Shown one piece after another: positions 45,977-55,188 of a stretch of 64,000 bases of DNA. Numbering within the stretch: the first letter of the stretch is position 1; each line of letters starts with the position of its first letter. The stretch comes from Butyrivibrio sp. (GTDB taxonomy: Bacteria; Bacillota; Clostridia; Lachnospirales; Lachnospiraceae), in the NCBI GenBank assembly GCA_015056585.1, contig SVFZ01000082.1, positions 1 through 64,000 on the forward strand, written 5' to 3'. The position numbers and the translations under genes are program-made. Under the pieces are notes generated by a model. The model saw only the letters and a program-made list of their open reading frames with translations. It was not told where the DNA came from and did no database searches.

Positions 45977-47176
45977 TTAAGTATTATAACCTCTGTATAC
46001 TTCGTTTACAAACTGTTTTAGCCTTACCATAGCCCTTTCAACCTTCTCAGTGTCTATGCAGTAAGCCATTCTGAAAAATCCCGGTGCTCCGAATCCGTCA
46101 GTGGGCACAAAGATAAGATCGTAGTTCTTGGCTTTTTTGCAGAACTCGATTGAACTCTCTTCCAGCGCCTTAGGCATAATATAGAAAGTTCCGCCGGGCT
46201 TTACAACTGTGAATCCAAGGTCCTTAAGTGTGTCGTAGATAATATTCATGTTTGTTTCATATACAGAAAGATCTGCTGTCATGCCACAGACCTTAGCAAC
46301 AGCCTGCTGTATGATGGATGGCGGACAGTTATGCCCTGTTCCTCTTGAAATCTGTCCACACATTGGAACGATATAATCCGCTCCCTCGCAGGCAGGATTA
46401 ACAGCCACATAGCCAATTCTCTCTCCGGGAAGTGACAATGATTTGGAAAAAGAATAGCAGCTGAGCGTGTTGTCATAAAACTTTGAAACATAAGGAGAAT
46501 CAGCGCCCTTAAATACTATTTCTCTGTATGGCTCATCAGACAACAGGAAAATAGTATGTCCGTATTCAGCAGACTTTTCCTTAAGTATAGTAGAAAGTCT
46601 CTCAAGTGTAGCAGTTGAATATGCTACTCCTGAAGGATTATTAGGTGTATTTATGAGAACAGCCATTACATTTGGGTTCAGCATTTCCAGGAATCTGTCA
46701 AAATTGATCTGGAAATTTGTTGTATCAGCAGGAACCACAGACAGCTTAACTCCTGCTCCTTTAACATAGGGGCCGTACTCAGGGAAATATGGTGCAAAAG
46801 TAATGAGTTCATCTCCGGGCTTAGTAACAGCTCTGAGCGCATGAGAGATAGCGCCTGCTGCCCCTGTTGTCGGGAAAATATGCTCAGGTTTGTAGTTCAT
46901 TCCAAAGCGCCCATTCAAAGACTTTGCTATTTCCTCTTTATATAAAGGATTACCAAGGCTTGGTGTATAACCGTGAAGCGTCATTGTGTCCTCTTCCTGA
47001 AGGAGTCTTATCATTTCATCTGTAAACTCCTTGGGAACTGCAACACTTGGGTTTCCCAGGCTAAAGTCAAAGACATTTTCGTATCCGATCTCTTTTCCCC
47101 TTGCTGTAGCATACTCAGACAATTCTCTGATAACCGACTTGGCGCCAAGCATACTCTTATAACTCTCGTTGATCAT
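45977..47176 (-). CDS. Class I PLP aminotransferase, probably aspartate-type
   Basis: 399 residues. Fold-type I aminotransferase: NTPNNPSGVAYS near residue 215, SDEPYREIVF, the PLP lysine in CYSFSKSLSLPGERIGYVAV near residue 255 and an Arg in GFFRMAYCID near the end. The substrate is not certain; aspartate or aromatic amino acids are likely. Its GGAGGATAGAT ATG start is clear. It has a promoter upstream and is followed by uppP. Confidence 0.88.
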   Translation of the reverse strand: MINESYKSMLGAKSVIRELSEYATARGKEIGYENVFDFSLGNPSVAVPKEFTDEMIRLLQEEDTMTLHGYTPSLGNPLYKEEIAKSLNGRFGMNYKPEHIFPTTGAAGAISHALRAVTKPGDELITFAPYFPEYGPYVKGAGVKLSVVPADTTNFQINFDRFLEMLNPNVMAVLINTPNNPSGVAYSTATLERLSTILKEKSAEYGHTIFLLSDEPYREIVFKGADSPYVSKFYDNTLSCYSFSKSLSLPGERIGYVAVNPACEGADYIVPMCGQISRGTGHNCPPSIIQQAVAKVCGMTADLSVYETNMNIIYDTLKDLGFTVVKPGGTFYIMPKALEESSIEFCKKAKNYDLIFVPTDGFGAPGFFRMAYCIDTEKVERAMVRLKQFVNEVYRGYNT

Positions 47177-47240
47177 ATCTATCCTCCGGCAAATTCATTT
47201 CACTTACATGCTTTAAAGCATTAAATTGACGTTTTCACAA

Positions 47241-47268
47241 ATTATATCACGGATGGCACACTTTACAA
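47241..47268 (-). promoter_or_regulatory. Promoter of the aminotransferase gene
   Basis: Minus strand TTGTAA (47263-47268), 16 bases, TATAAT (47241-47246), about 65 bases upstream of the ATG. Confidence 0.65.
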
Positions 47269-47289
47269 ACATTATTTTAAGTACGGGTT

Positions 47290-48651
47290 TCATTCATTGA
47301 ACTTGCGAAGTTCCGTATAAGCCATAGGCACTGCGATAAGCAGCGCTAAAACATCTGCACATGGCTGTGCAATCTCAACTCCTGTAATTCCAAAAAGCTG
47401 TGGAAGGATCAGTATAAGCGGAATAAAGCAGATTCCATTTCTTGCAGATGCAGTGATCGAAGCTTTCACTCCCTTTCCTATCGACTGGAGCATCATATTG
47501 CTGATAACGATGGCTCCTGAAAGGGGAAGTGTTATTGCCTGAAACTTAAGCGCAGCAACTCCCACAGTAACAGCAGCCGGGTCCTTTGAGAAAAAGGCTA
47601 TAATATTCGGTGCGAAGATATAGCAGACCACACCTATGGCAACAAGGAATATTGTTGAATACTTTACGCAAAAATTGAAGCCCTCTTTTACCCTCTTCTT
47701 AAGACCTGCTCCGTAGTTAAATGAGCATACGGGCTGATATCCCTGACCGAATCCGATGAGTGCAGATGCCATCATCATCATAACTCTTCCTGCCACGCTC
47801 ATTCCTGCGATAGCAGCGTCAGAGCCGATGCTTCCTGCCGTATAGTTCAGGATAAGGGTTGAAATAGCTGCCAGTCCCTGTCTGAACAGAGACGGCGCCC
47901 CTCCGTTTACAATCTCTTTTATGTAGTGAACATTTATGTGAACATTCGAAAAAGAGAGTTTGATATTCTCTCCCTTCATTGTACCTATCAGGAGAACACA
48001 GAAGCTCGTAAACTGTCCCATGACGGTTGCGATTGCCGCGCCCCTTACTCCCATGTGAAATACAAGGATAAGCAGCGGATCAAGAACCATATTCATTAGC
48101 GCTCCGCACATAAGGCCAATCATAGCCACATAGGCGCTTCCCTGAAATCTGAGCTGGTTGTTTATAACAAACTGGGCCATCATAAAAGGAGCTCCAAAAA
48201 GAATGATCCTCATATACTGCCCTGTAAATTCAAGAGTCATAGAAGTTGCACCGGCTCCGAGGAATCCCGATATGGGTCCTGCAAAAATATTTCCGATCAC
48301 CGCAAAAACAACTCCAAGGATGAGTGCCATCGCAAAACCTGTTGATGCCATCTCATTTGCCTCTTTGTGGTTGCCCGCTCCCAGCATCCTTGAAAGGTAA
48401 TTCCCCGAACCGTGACCGCAGAAAAAACCTGTTGCCTGTATCAGCGCCATTACGGTAAATACAAGTCCTACAGCGGCTGTCGCTGAAGTGTTCACCGTCG
48501 GATCATCAGACACTCTGGCCACAAAGAATGTATCCGCTGTATTATAGATTGCCGTAACCATCATACTGATTATGGTTGGCACCGCCAAAGTCAAGATCAG
48601 TTTTGGCACCGGCGTCTTTGTCATATATTCTCTTCTGTTTTTTGCTGCCAT
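47290..48651 (-). CDS. MATE-family efflux transporter
   Basis: 453 residues and about twelve spans in two similar halves. N-terminal MTKTPVPKLILTLAVPTIISMMVTAIYNTADTFFVARVSDD and the mid-chain GGAPSLFRQGLAAISTLILN are typical of the NorM/DinF-like MATE family. It exports drugs or metabolites using Na+ or H+ gradients. The substrate is unknown. It ends about 110 bases before the aminotransferase start and begins 15 bases after the sbcC stop codon. Confidence 0.92.
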   Translation of the reverse strand: MAAKNRREYMTKTPVPKLILTLAVPTIISMMVTAIYNTADTFFVARVSDDPTVNTSATAAVGLVFTVMALIQATGFFCGHGSGNYLSRMLGAGNHKEANEMASTGFAMALILGVVFAVIGNIFAGPISGFLGAGATSMTLEFTGQYMRIILFGAPFMMAQFVINNQLRFQGSAYVAMIGLMCGALMNMVLDPLLILVFHMGVRGAAIATVMGQFTSFCVLLIGTMKGENIKLSFSNVHINVHYIKEIVNGGAPSLFRQGLAAISTLILNYTAGSIGSDAAIAGMSVAGRVMMMMASALIGFGQGYQPVCSFNYGAGLKKRVKEGFNFCVKYSTIFLVAIGVVCYIFAPNIIAFFSKDPAAVTVGVAALKFQAITLPLSGAIVISNMMLQSIGKGVKASITASARNGICFIPLILILPQLFGITGVEIAQPCADVLALLIAVPMAYTELRKFNE

Positions 48652-48666
48652 TATTCTATTTCTTCC

Positions 48667-51468
48667 TTATATCTTTATTTCAGCCCTGCTGCCGCCACTT
48701 TTTTCCTTGGTGACTACAATCTGCCTGTCTATCTTACTCTTTAATTCCGCTACATGCGAAATGATGCCGACAAGGCGGTTTCCTTCTGTAAGTCCCGCCA
48801 AAGCATTATATGCAAGCTCCAGTGCATCTGAATCCAGCGTTCCAAAGCCCTCATCCACAAACATGGTATCAATCTGTATGCCACCTGCTAAGGACTGTAT
48901 CTCGTCTGAGAGCCCAAGTGCCAGTGAAAGAGCTGCCATAAAAGACTCGCCACCTGATAACGTTCTGACACTTCGCTGCGTTCCATTGTAGTGGTCGATG
49001 ACGCCAAGGTCAAGACCGCTCTGTCCTTTATTATTTGCAGCAGTCTCCATGCGCTTTAACTCATACTGGGCATCTGACATTTTCATGAACCTTAAGTTTG
49101 CTCTGGCAATGATCCTGTCAAAGTACGTGGTCTGTATATAGGTTTCCAGCATGATCTTCTCTTTTCCGGACAATTTTCCGCTTGCTGTATCCGAAAGAGC
49201 AGCCACCATCGATAGCCTTTTTTCTGCCTCCGACAGTTCTTTCTGCTTCTTCTCAATTCCTGCCTTGGCTGTTTCATTCGCCTCTATCCTGGAATTAGCC
49301 CCGGTGTATAGTAAATTTTGCTCAGCGCGGGCTGCTTCCAGTTCATTTTTCTTTTCCAGTTCCGGATCAAGGTTCACTGCATCGGATTTATCCATCGTCT
49401 CCTGAAGTCCCTTAATTCTGCCCCTTATCTGGTTGACGTGCTCTATATAGGCCTTCATTGCTGAATCTGCTTTGTCAAAAGAGCTCTGGATCTCAGCAGC
49501 TTTCTTTTTCAGCTCCAGCATTTTTTCCTCTGCCTGTCTTTGACCCTCAAAAGTAAAGCTGTCCTTAAGAAGTTCCATTTGCCTCTGCAAAGCCTCAAGC
49601 GCAGAGGTGTCTCCCGCAAGCTTCTCTTTCATGGCAGCTCCGTTTTCTTTTGTTTTATTAAGTTCATCGGAAAATCCCGGAAGATCCCGCTCTATTTCAG
49701 CCTTTCTTTTAAGCCGGCGCTCCTCTTCTTTTATCTGAACCTGCAATCTTTCAATAGAATCACTAACTTTTATAAGCTCATCTTCTATGGTCCCGATCAA
49801 TTTTTCGAGCTGTGCTTCTCTTCCCTCCTCAGTTCCGGGTGCTTTGGCGTCGGACAAGCCAAGTTTGTTGCACAGTTCATGCACATTCTTGAGATTTGTG
49901 TCAAAAGAGCTGCCAAGTTCGCCACATTTCCTACTGGCAGTTTCTGCATTATCCCTTGCTTTATCAGCTTCAGCCTTTGCTTCCTTAAGTTCGGCATCCG
50001 TAGGTACTTCCGCAGCCTGACCGGCAGGAGACGGGTGCAGGAGCGATCCGCAGACAGGACATGGCTTTCCCTCTTCAAGGGTAGCTGCCAGTACACCGGC
50101 CTGTCCGTCGCGATACAGCTTGAAGAGATGTTCATACCGGGAGTTCTTCTCCCTGTATTTAAGGTCAAGCTCCATGTAGTTTTTTCTTGCCCTGTCCAGA
50201 TTTCTTTCTTCCTTTTTAAGTAAAGCCGCCTTCTCTTTGATATCCAGAAAGCTCTCTTTCCTGTCACTTAAATTCTTTTCTTCGGAAAGCAGTTTCTCCT
50301 TGCCAATACCTACATCCTTGTACAGTTCCAGCTCCTTTTGCAGCTTCTTTTGCATTTCCAGGATTTCCTGTTCCTTAGCTAAAGAGGCACTTATCTCTTT
50401 ATTTGTGTTTTGAATAGCAGCAGATAGTTTTTTTGCTCCGGCAGATGCTTCATCATATTCCTTGTATCTTGGAAGTTCAGCCTCAATCCTGGCAAACTGC
50501 TTTTGATATTCTTCCTTTCCGGCAAGAGCTTTTGTAGCTTCGGTTAACCTTTCATCCAGCTCCTGCTGCCGTAACAGCTCCTTTTTCAGATCATCTTCCG
50601 CCTCTTTAAGGTCTGATGCGGCTTTCTCCAGCTGCTTCGCCTTTCCGATATTCTGATTGACCGCCTCCAGCTCTTTTTCCAAAGCTTCTATCTGCCCGGT
50701 CGCCTTTTCTCTGATGGCTGTGTCCTCCGAAATAAGCTTATCTATTAACTCAAGGACGTCCTCCACAAAAAGCTCACCGGATTTGGCCTTGTCAGCCTCA
50801 ATGATCAGCGGATTTGTCTCACTGCACTTTATTCCGGAAATGTACTGATTGGCACTTTTTTTGGCATCCTCACACAGTCCATAGCTCTTTCTCCGCTCTT
50901 CTTCAAGTCTTGATTGCAAAATCTGAAAATACTGTGTTCTGAACAGTTTTCTGAATATTTCCTGCCTTTCCTTGGTATCAGCCAGGAGCAGTTTTTGAAA
51001 ATCACCCTGTGCAAGCATTGCAATCTGCGAAAACTGATCTCTGTCAATACCAAGAAGCTCCACCACTGCATTATTGACGTCCCTTACCTTAGTTATAACC
51101 TTCCCATCGGGCATGTGCAGCTCAGCATTTGGAAGCTCTTTTTTCTCACCGTCTCCACGCTTTGCAGGACGCATATATTCCGGATTTCGCTTTATATAGT
51201 ACTCCTTGCCCGCATGGAAAAAAGTAAGTTCCACAAAGGTGGGAGTTTCCGGCGCAGCGTACTTTGATCGCAGCATTGAAGCTTCCCTGCTGCCTCCGCT
51301 TGCCTCTCCATACAGTGCAAAGCAGATTGCATCAAAAATAGTGGTCTTTCCTGCTCCGGTATCTCCGGTTATCAGGTAAAGCCCCTTTTCCCCAAAATCA
51401 CCCATATTTAAGCTTATTTCTCCGGCATACGGGCCGAAGCCTGACATCGTTATTTTTATTGGTCTCAT
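48667..51468 (-). CDS. sbcC: Exonuclease subunit SbcC
   Basis: 933 residues. N-terminal Walker A GDTGAGKTTIFDAICFALYGE at about residues 34-54; two long coiled coils; a central zinc hook KPCPVCGSLLHPSPAG near residue 470; C-terminal signature LSGGESFMAALSLALGLSDE and Walker B IDTMFVDEGFGTLDSD. SbcC is the SMC-like ATPase of the SbcCD complex, which cuts hairpins and protein-blocked DNA ends. It follows sbcD by 67 bases. Confidence 0.96.
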   Translation of the reverse strand: MRPIKITMSGFGPYAGEISLNMGDFGEKGLYLITGDTGAGKTTIFDAICFALYGEASGGSREASMLRSKYAAPETPTFVELTFFHAGKEYYIKRNPEYMRPAKRGDGEKKELPNAELHMPDGKVITKVRDVNNAVVELLGIDRDQFSQIAMLAQGDFQKLLLADTKERQEIFRKLFRTQYFQILQSRLEEERRKSYGLCEDAKKSANQYISGIKCSETNPLIIEADKAKSGELFVEDVLELIDKLISEDTAIREKATGQIEALEKELEAVNQNIGKAKQLEKAASDLKEAEDDLKKELLRQQELDERLTEATKALAGKEEYQKQFARIEAELPRYKEYDEASAGAKKLSAAIQNTNKEISASLAKEQEILEMQKKLQKELELYKDVGIGKEKLLSEEKNLSDRKESFLDIKEKAALLKKEERNLDRARKNYMELDLKYREKNSRYEHLFKLYRDGQAGVLAATLEEGKPCPVCGSLLHPSPAGQAAEVPTDAELKEAKAEADKARDNAETASRKCGELGSSFDTNLKNVHELCNKLGLSDAKAPGTEEGREAQLEKLIGTIEDELIKVSDSIERLQVQIKEEERRLKRKAEIERDLPGFSDELNKTKENGAAMKEKLAGDTSALEALQRQMELLKDSFTFEGQRQAEEKMLELKKKAAEIQSSFDKADSAMKAYIEHVNQIRGRIKGLQETMDKSDAVNLDPELEKKNELEAARAEQNLLYTGANSRIEANETAKAGIEKKQKELSEAEKRLSMVAALSDTASGKLSGKEKIMLETYIQTTYFDRIIARANLRFMKMSDAQYELKRMETAANNKGQSGLDLGVIDHYNGTQRSVRTLSGGESFMAALSLALGLSDEIQSLAGGIQIDTMFVDEGFGTLDSDALELAYNALAGLTEGNRLVGIISHVAELKSKIDRQIVVTKEKSGGSRAEIKI

Positions 51469-51535
51469 ATGTATTCCATCCCCGGATTTGGTGCTTTTTA
51501 AATCACTGCTTCAAAATTATTCGGATCAGAGGTTT

Positions 51536-52678
51536 TTAGTTCCAGATATTTTCGATGAGCCCCTGCACCAGCTCTTTTTGCTCATCGCTCATCTTCCGGT
51601 TGTTTTGCATCTCATAAAATTCTTCAAACAATTCAATCGGAGACTTTCTGTCAACATCCACAGCCGTATCCACAATTTTGTTTTCCCTGGTGCGCTTGTT
51701 GTCATAGGTAAGCCTCATAAGATTCGGGTAAATTATACGAAGCTTGCTTATCGCATCCGGTATATCTTCCTCATCAGTTAATACCGCATGTATGTAATCT
51801 TCCGTGTTTGTGCCCTCGTAGGATTTTTTATCTGTAAGTTCCTCATAGGTTCCCTTTATCTGCCTCATATCCTTCATGGGCACAAGGGGAATCTTTTCTA
51901 TTTCTACTTTACCTTTCTCTTTGAGCTCGATGACTGTCACCGACTTGTGATGATCTTTTTCGGAAAAAGAGTATTTGAGAGGCGTTCCGCTGTATCTTAC
52001 AGTCTCTCTGTAAACGAACTGAGGCCCGTGGATATGTCCCAATGCCACATAATCAAAGTCGTCAAAAGCAGATGCATCAACATTATCAAGACCACCTATT
52101 GTTATCTCCTCAGACTCACAGCGGCTTGCACCTGTTACAAACTGATGCGCTATCAGAATGTTCCGCTTTGACCTGTCAATTTCAGCTCCGTTTTCCAACG
52201 CCACTCTCACTGCATCCGTGTAATCCTGAATATCCGCATCAGGATAAAAAGCACGCACATGAGCAGGCTTCACAAACGGAAGCATATATATATTCACATC
52301 TCCGCAGTCTTTTGAGTATTCATCAGAAAACAAATAACGGGAAAGCTCCCCTCGATAGACAGGAGACAAGTGGATTCCGGCCATATCGACGATTCTGGAA
52401 TGCTCCGCAAAACGCACTGCCGAATCATGGTTTCCGCTTATGGCATAGACCTGAAGGTGCCTTTCTGCCAGCAGGTTCAAGAATTCATCCCACAGTTCCA
52501 CCGCCTCCTCGGAAGGCACTGACTTATCGTAAATATCGCCTGCGATTATCACGCCCTCAGGCTTTATTTCATCTATCATATTTATGATCTTTAAAAGGAT
52601 ATATTTTTGATCCTCTATCATGGAAAACTCGTTGACTCTTTTCCCAAGATGAAGGTCAGATAAATGAATCAGCTTCAT
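51536..52678 (-). CDS. sbcD: Exonuclease subunit SbcD (Mre11-like)
   Basis: 380 residues. Metal-dependent nuclease motifs HLSDLHLGKR (residue 5), AGDIYDKSVPS (about 46), SGNHDSAVRFAEH (about 80) and LGHIHGPQ (about 220) are complete. Partner of the SbcC ATPase encoded directly downstream. Divergent from the DUF4430 gene, with a 191-base gap. Confidence 0.96.
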   Translation of the reverse strand: MKLIHLSDLHLGKRVNEFSMIEDQKYILLKIINMIDEIKPEGVIIAGDIYDKSVPSEEAVELWDEFLNLLAERHLQVYAISGNHDSAVRFAEHSRIVDMAGIHLSPVYRGELSRYLFSDEYSKDCGDVNIYMLPFVKPAHVRAFYPDADIQDYTDAVRVALENGAEIDRSKRNILIAHQFVTGASRCESEEITIGGLDNVDASAFDDFDYVALGHIHGPQFVYRETVRYSGTPLKYSFSEKDHHKSVTVIELKEKGKVEIEKIPLVPMKDMRQIKGTYEELTDKKSYEGTNTEDYIHAVLTDEEDIPDAISKLRIIYPNLMRLTYDNKRTRENKIVDTAVDVDRKSPIELFEEFYEMQNNRKMSDEQKELVQGLIENIWN

Positions 52679-52737
52679 GAATTTCCCCCATCAAAACAAA
52701 ACTACTAAGCTCTATTCTACACTGATACCCCATGAGT

Positions 52738-52766
52738 TTGCTACACCATTCTTCTTATGCTATGAT
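52738..52766 (+). promoter_or_regulatory. Promoter of the DUF4430-ECF unit
   Basis: TTGCTA (52738-52743), 17 bases, TATGAT (52761-52766). Predicted start is near 52773. Confidence 0.75.
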
Positions 52767-52772
52767 ATTCAG

Positions 52773-52869
52773 GGTTTGTTTGACCCTTAGATAATGTTCT
52801 TATGGATCCGAACAAGTTTTGGACCTCTGAGATATTATTCATAAAATCAATTTTACAATGGAGGAAATT
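52773..52869 (+). other. Untranslated leader of the DUF4430-ECF transcript
   Basis: About 97 bases, with a short AGGGT...ACCCT hairpin at the 5' end and a second possible pairing (GGATCC...GGACC). An ECF transporter S-component gene makes a ligand-sensing leader plausible, but I see no match to the cobalamin, FMN, TPP, THF or preQ1 consensus. Confidence 0.35.
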
Positions 52870-53283
52870 ATGAAAAACAACACTAAAAAAATCGTGATCG
52901 GAGTCGTATGTCTCGTTGTTCTTGTGGCTCTTTTTGCAGTTATCTGGACAAAGTTCGGTGCAAAGCCCACAGCAGGAGACAAGCACATCACACTTGAAGT
53001 CGTTGGCAGCGATGGTGCAACAACAGATTATACTCTCGACACAGATGCAGAGTTTCTGCGTCAGGCAATGGATGAGCTTGGAGATCAGGGCTTCTCATAT
53101 GAAGGAACTGACAGCGATTATGGCATCATGATTTCATCTATCAACGGGGTAACCGCTGATTATGCAACTGACGGCGCTTACTGGTCACTTTATGTAAATG
53201 ATGAGTATGGCATGTACGGTGCAGATGCACAGCCTGTAACAGATGGAGACAAATATACTTGGAAATATGAACTTGCACAATAA
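52870..53283 (+). CDS. DUF4430 (transcobalamin-like fold) membrane-anchored protein
   Basis: 137 residues. One N-terminal membrane span (IVIGVVCLVVLVALFAVIWTKF) anchors an external DUF4430 domain: ITLEVVGSDGATTDYTLDTDAEFLRQAMDELG, then ISSINGV and YWSLYVNDEYGMYGADAQPVTDGDKYTWKYE. DUF4430 resembles the small domain of transcobalamin and intrinsic factor. It is coupled with an ECF S component downstream, suggesting a role in catching the transported ligand. ATG 52870 follows GGAGG; the track start at 52858 includes the ribosome site itself. Confidence 0.85.
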   Translation: MKNNTKKIVIGVVCLVVLVALFAVIWTKFGAKPTAGDKHITLEVVGSDGATTDYTLDTDAEFLRQAMDELGDQGFSYEGTDSDYGIMISSINGVTADYATDGAYWSLYVNDEYGMYGADAQPVTDGDKYTWKYELAQ

Positions 53284-53812
53284 TAGCCCACGTATAGAAA
53301 TTAAAGATATCGCACAGATAGGTCTGATGGTGGCCGTAATAGAAGTATGCAAAGCTGCACTTGCTTTCCTTCCCAACATTGAACTTACAAGCTTTTGGAT
53401 CATAATGTTCACTTTGTTTTTCGGATGGAAAATAGTGGCAGTTGTCCCTGTATTTATCCTGATAGAGGGAGCTATCTACGGTATGAATCTCTGGTGGATC
53501 ATGTACCTCTATATCTGGCCTCTTTTAGTCCTTATCGCATGGCTCCTTAAGAAAAACGATTCTGCCATTTTCTGGGCTGTTATATCAGGTACCTTCGGAC
53601 TATGCTTCGGTGCTCTTTGCTCGATTCCTTATATCGTGATCGGATGGTCATCAGGTGGCTTTATAAGCGGTCTCAGATCAGGCTTTGTCTGGTGGGTGGC
53701 AGGTATTCCATGGGATTTCATTCACTGCGGCGGGAACTTTGTCTTAATGCTTGTGCTCTACAGACCTATACGATCTGCCATGAATAAAATACAGGCAGCA
53801 ACAATGAATTGA
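53267..53812 (+). CDS. ECF transporter S component, substrate unknown
   Basis: About 181 residues with six hydrophobic spans. The N-terminal PNIELTSFWIIMFTLFFGWK segment is typical of ECF S components. It binds a vitamin-like substrate and docks to a shared EcfA-EcfA'-EcfT module, which is not in this window. It starts inside the last codons of the DUF4430 gene (ATG 53267, or 53243 by the track), so translation is coupled. Cobalamin or a related ligand is conceivable from the DUF4430 partner, but not shown. Confidence 0.82.
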   Translation: MNLHNNSPRIEIKDIAQIGLMVAVIEVCKAALAFLPNIELTSFWIIMFTLFFGWKIVAVVPVFILIEGAIYGMNLWWIMYLYIWPLLVLIAWLLKKNDSAIFWAVISGTFGLCFGALCSIPYIVIGWSSGGFISGLRSGFVWWVAGIPWDFIHCGGNFVLMLVLYRPIRSAMNKIQAATMN

Positions 53813-53834
53813 ACAAAAATATCGATTAAAAACC

Positions 53835-53892
53835 AAACACAGTACTATAAATTCATGATCAACGTGATAAAATGAATTTCAGTACTGTGTTT
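53835..53892 (+). terminator. Terminator of the DUF4430-ECF unit
   Basis: AAACACAGTACT/AGTACTGTGTTT, 12 bp, with an inner AAATTCAT/ATGAATTT stem, then TTTTT. It lies 22 bases past the ECF stop codon. Confidence 0.9.
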
Positions 53893-53915
53893 TTTTGATT
53901 AAAGAGGACAATCAT

Positions 53916-55082
53916 ATGCGTGACAAACAAAAGCTTATACAGGAAGCAATGGACAGAGCTGTTGAAGCCAAAGAAGTTGCAGGAGTAAACCTTCTTGTAA
54001 CTATAGACGGCAAAGAAACCTTCTATGCTCAGAGTGGATACGCCGATATAGCGGGTCAAAAAACAATGGACCGTGATACCATTGTCCATCTGTATTCCCA
54101 GTCAAAACCCATAACTGCAACAGCTACAATGCTTCTTATGCAGGATGGACTGATCGATTTAAATGAACCCGTTTCCAGCTTTATCCCCAGTTTTAGCAAA
54201 CAGACCTATATCCTTGACGGAGAAGTAAAAAAGCTTCCCTCTGATAAGCCTGTTCGCATAAATGACCTTCTGAATATGACCTCCGGCCTCGTCTATCCCG
54301 GTATTACCACCGAGGCAGAAAGCTCTACTACGGTTCTTTTTCTTGAGGCCACAAGACGACTTGATACCGATGACCAGATGACAACTCTTGAATTTGCTGA
54401 AAAGATCGGAAAGTTTCCTCTTCAGTTCATTCCGGGAAGTTCATTTCAGTACGGCACCAGTGCTGATGTTTTGGGCGCTGTTATAGAAAAGGTTTCGGGG
54501 CAGAAATTTGGCGAATTTCTTAAAGAACGCCTCTTTAATCCCCTTGAAATGAAGGATACCGGGTTCTATGTCCCTGAGGAAAAGAGATCCCGTCTTTCTA
54601 AAGTTTATGAGCTTCATAAGGGCCAGCTGCGTGAGTACCATGAAAATCACCTTATCATAAGAAATGACGGCGGAGAAAATGCCTTTGAATCCGGTGGGGC
54701 AGGTCTTTTCTCTACTCTTGATGATTACACTCATTTCGGACAGATGCTTTTAAGCAATGGTACTTATAAGGGAAAAGAGATCATGACTCCGGCTGCAGTG
54801 CGTTTTATGACCAATGCAGGACTTATGGATGAACCTCAGCGTGCCTTTCAAAAATGGAACGGTCTTGAAGGCTATACCTACGGAAACCTGATGCGCATTA
54901 TGACCGATCCCGATAAGGCGATCCTTATCGGCAACAAAGGCGAATATGGATGGGACGGATGGCTTGGTGCGTACTTCATGAACGATCCTTCAAGCAAGAC
55001 CACTATCATCATGTTTACTCAGATGCGTGACTATGGGACCGGATATCTGACAAGAAAACTTCGGAACATTATAATGTCCTGA
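53916..55082 (+). CDS. Class C beta-lactamase-related serine hydrolase
   Basis: About 388 residues. The catalytic SxxK is in HLYSQSKPITATATMLL near residue 53; the YxN-like motif is FQYGTSADVLGAVI near residue 185 (T for N). The C-terminal GGAGLFSTLDDYTHFGQML region fits EstB/AmpC-related esterases. No signal peptide is visible, so it is probably a cytoplasmic esterase rather than a true lactamase. ATG 53916 follows AGAGG; the track ATG at 53895 is too early. Confidence 0.87.
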   Translation: MRDKQKLIQEAMDRAVEAKEVAGVNLLVTIDGKETFYAQSGYADIAGQKTMDRDTIVHLYSQSKPITATATMLLMQDGLIDLNEPVSSFIPSFSKQTYILDGEVKKLPSDKPVRINDLLNMTSGLVYPGITTEAESSTTVLFLEATRRLDTDDQMTTLEFAEKIGKFPLQFIPGSSFQYGTSADVLGAVIEKVSGQKFGEFLKERLFNPLEMKDTGFYVPEEKRSRLSKVYELHKGQLREYHENHLIIRNDGGENAFESGGAGLFSTLDDYTHFGQMLLSNGTYKGKEIMTPAAVRFMTNAGLMDEPQRAFQKWNGLEGYTYGNLMRIMTDPDKAILIGNKGEYGWDGWLGAYFMNDPSSKTTIIMFTQMRDYGTGYLTRKLRNIIMS

Positions 55083-55188
55083 GTCTTTCATAAATCACTT
55101 TAATGTGGTAATGTGATAAATATGAAATTTTGAAAATAGATATATTCAGTAATGTATCAAATCATTATAAGGATAGGAGAATACAACA

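Noticed and set aside
49540-50223. 227-codon plus-strand ORF
   Set aside because: Antisense to the sbcC coiled-coil region, a common source of long false ORFs.
52042-52587. 181-codon plus-strand ORF
   Set aside because: Antisense of sbcD, whose nuclease motifs are complete.
55083-55188. S-box, T-box or SAM riboswitch upstream of metY
   Set aside because: The gap is only 106 bases and shows none of the conserved motifs.
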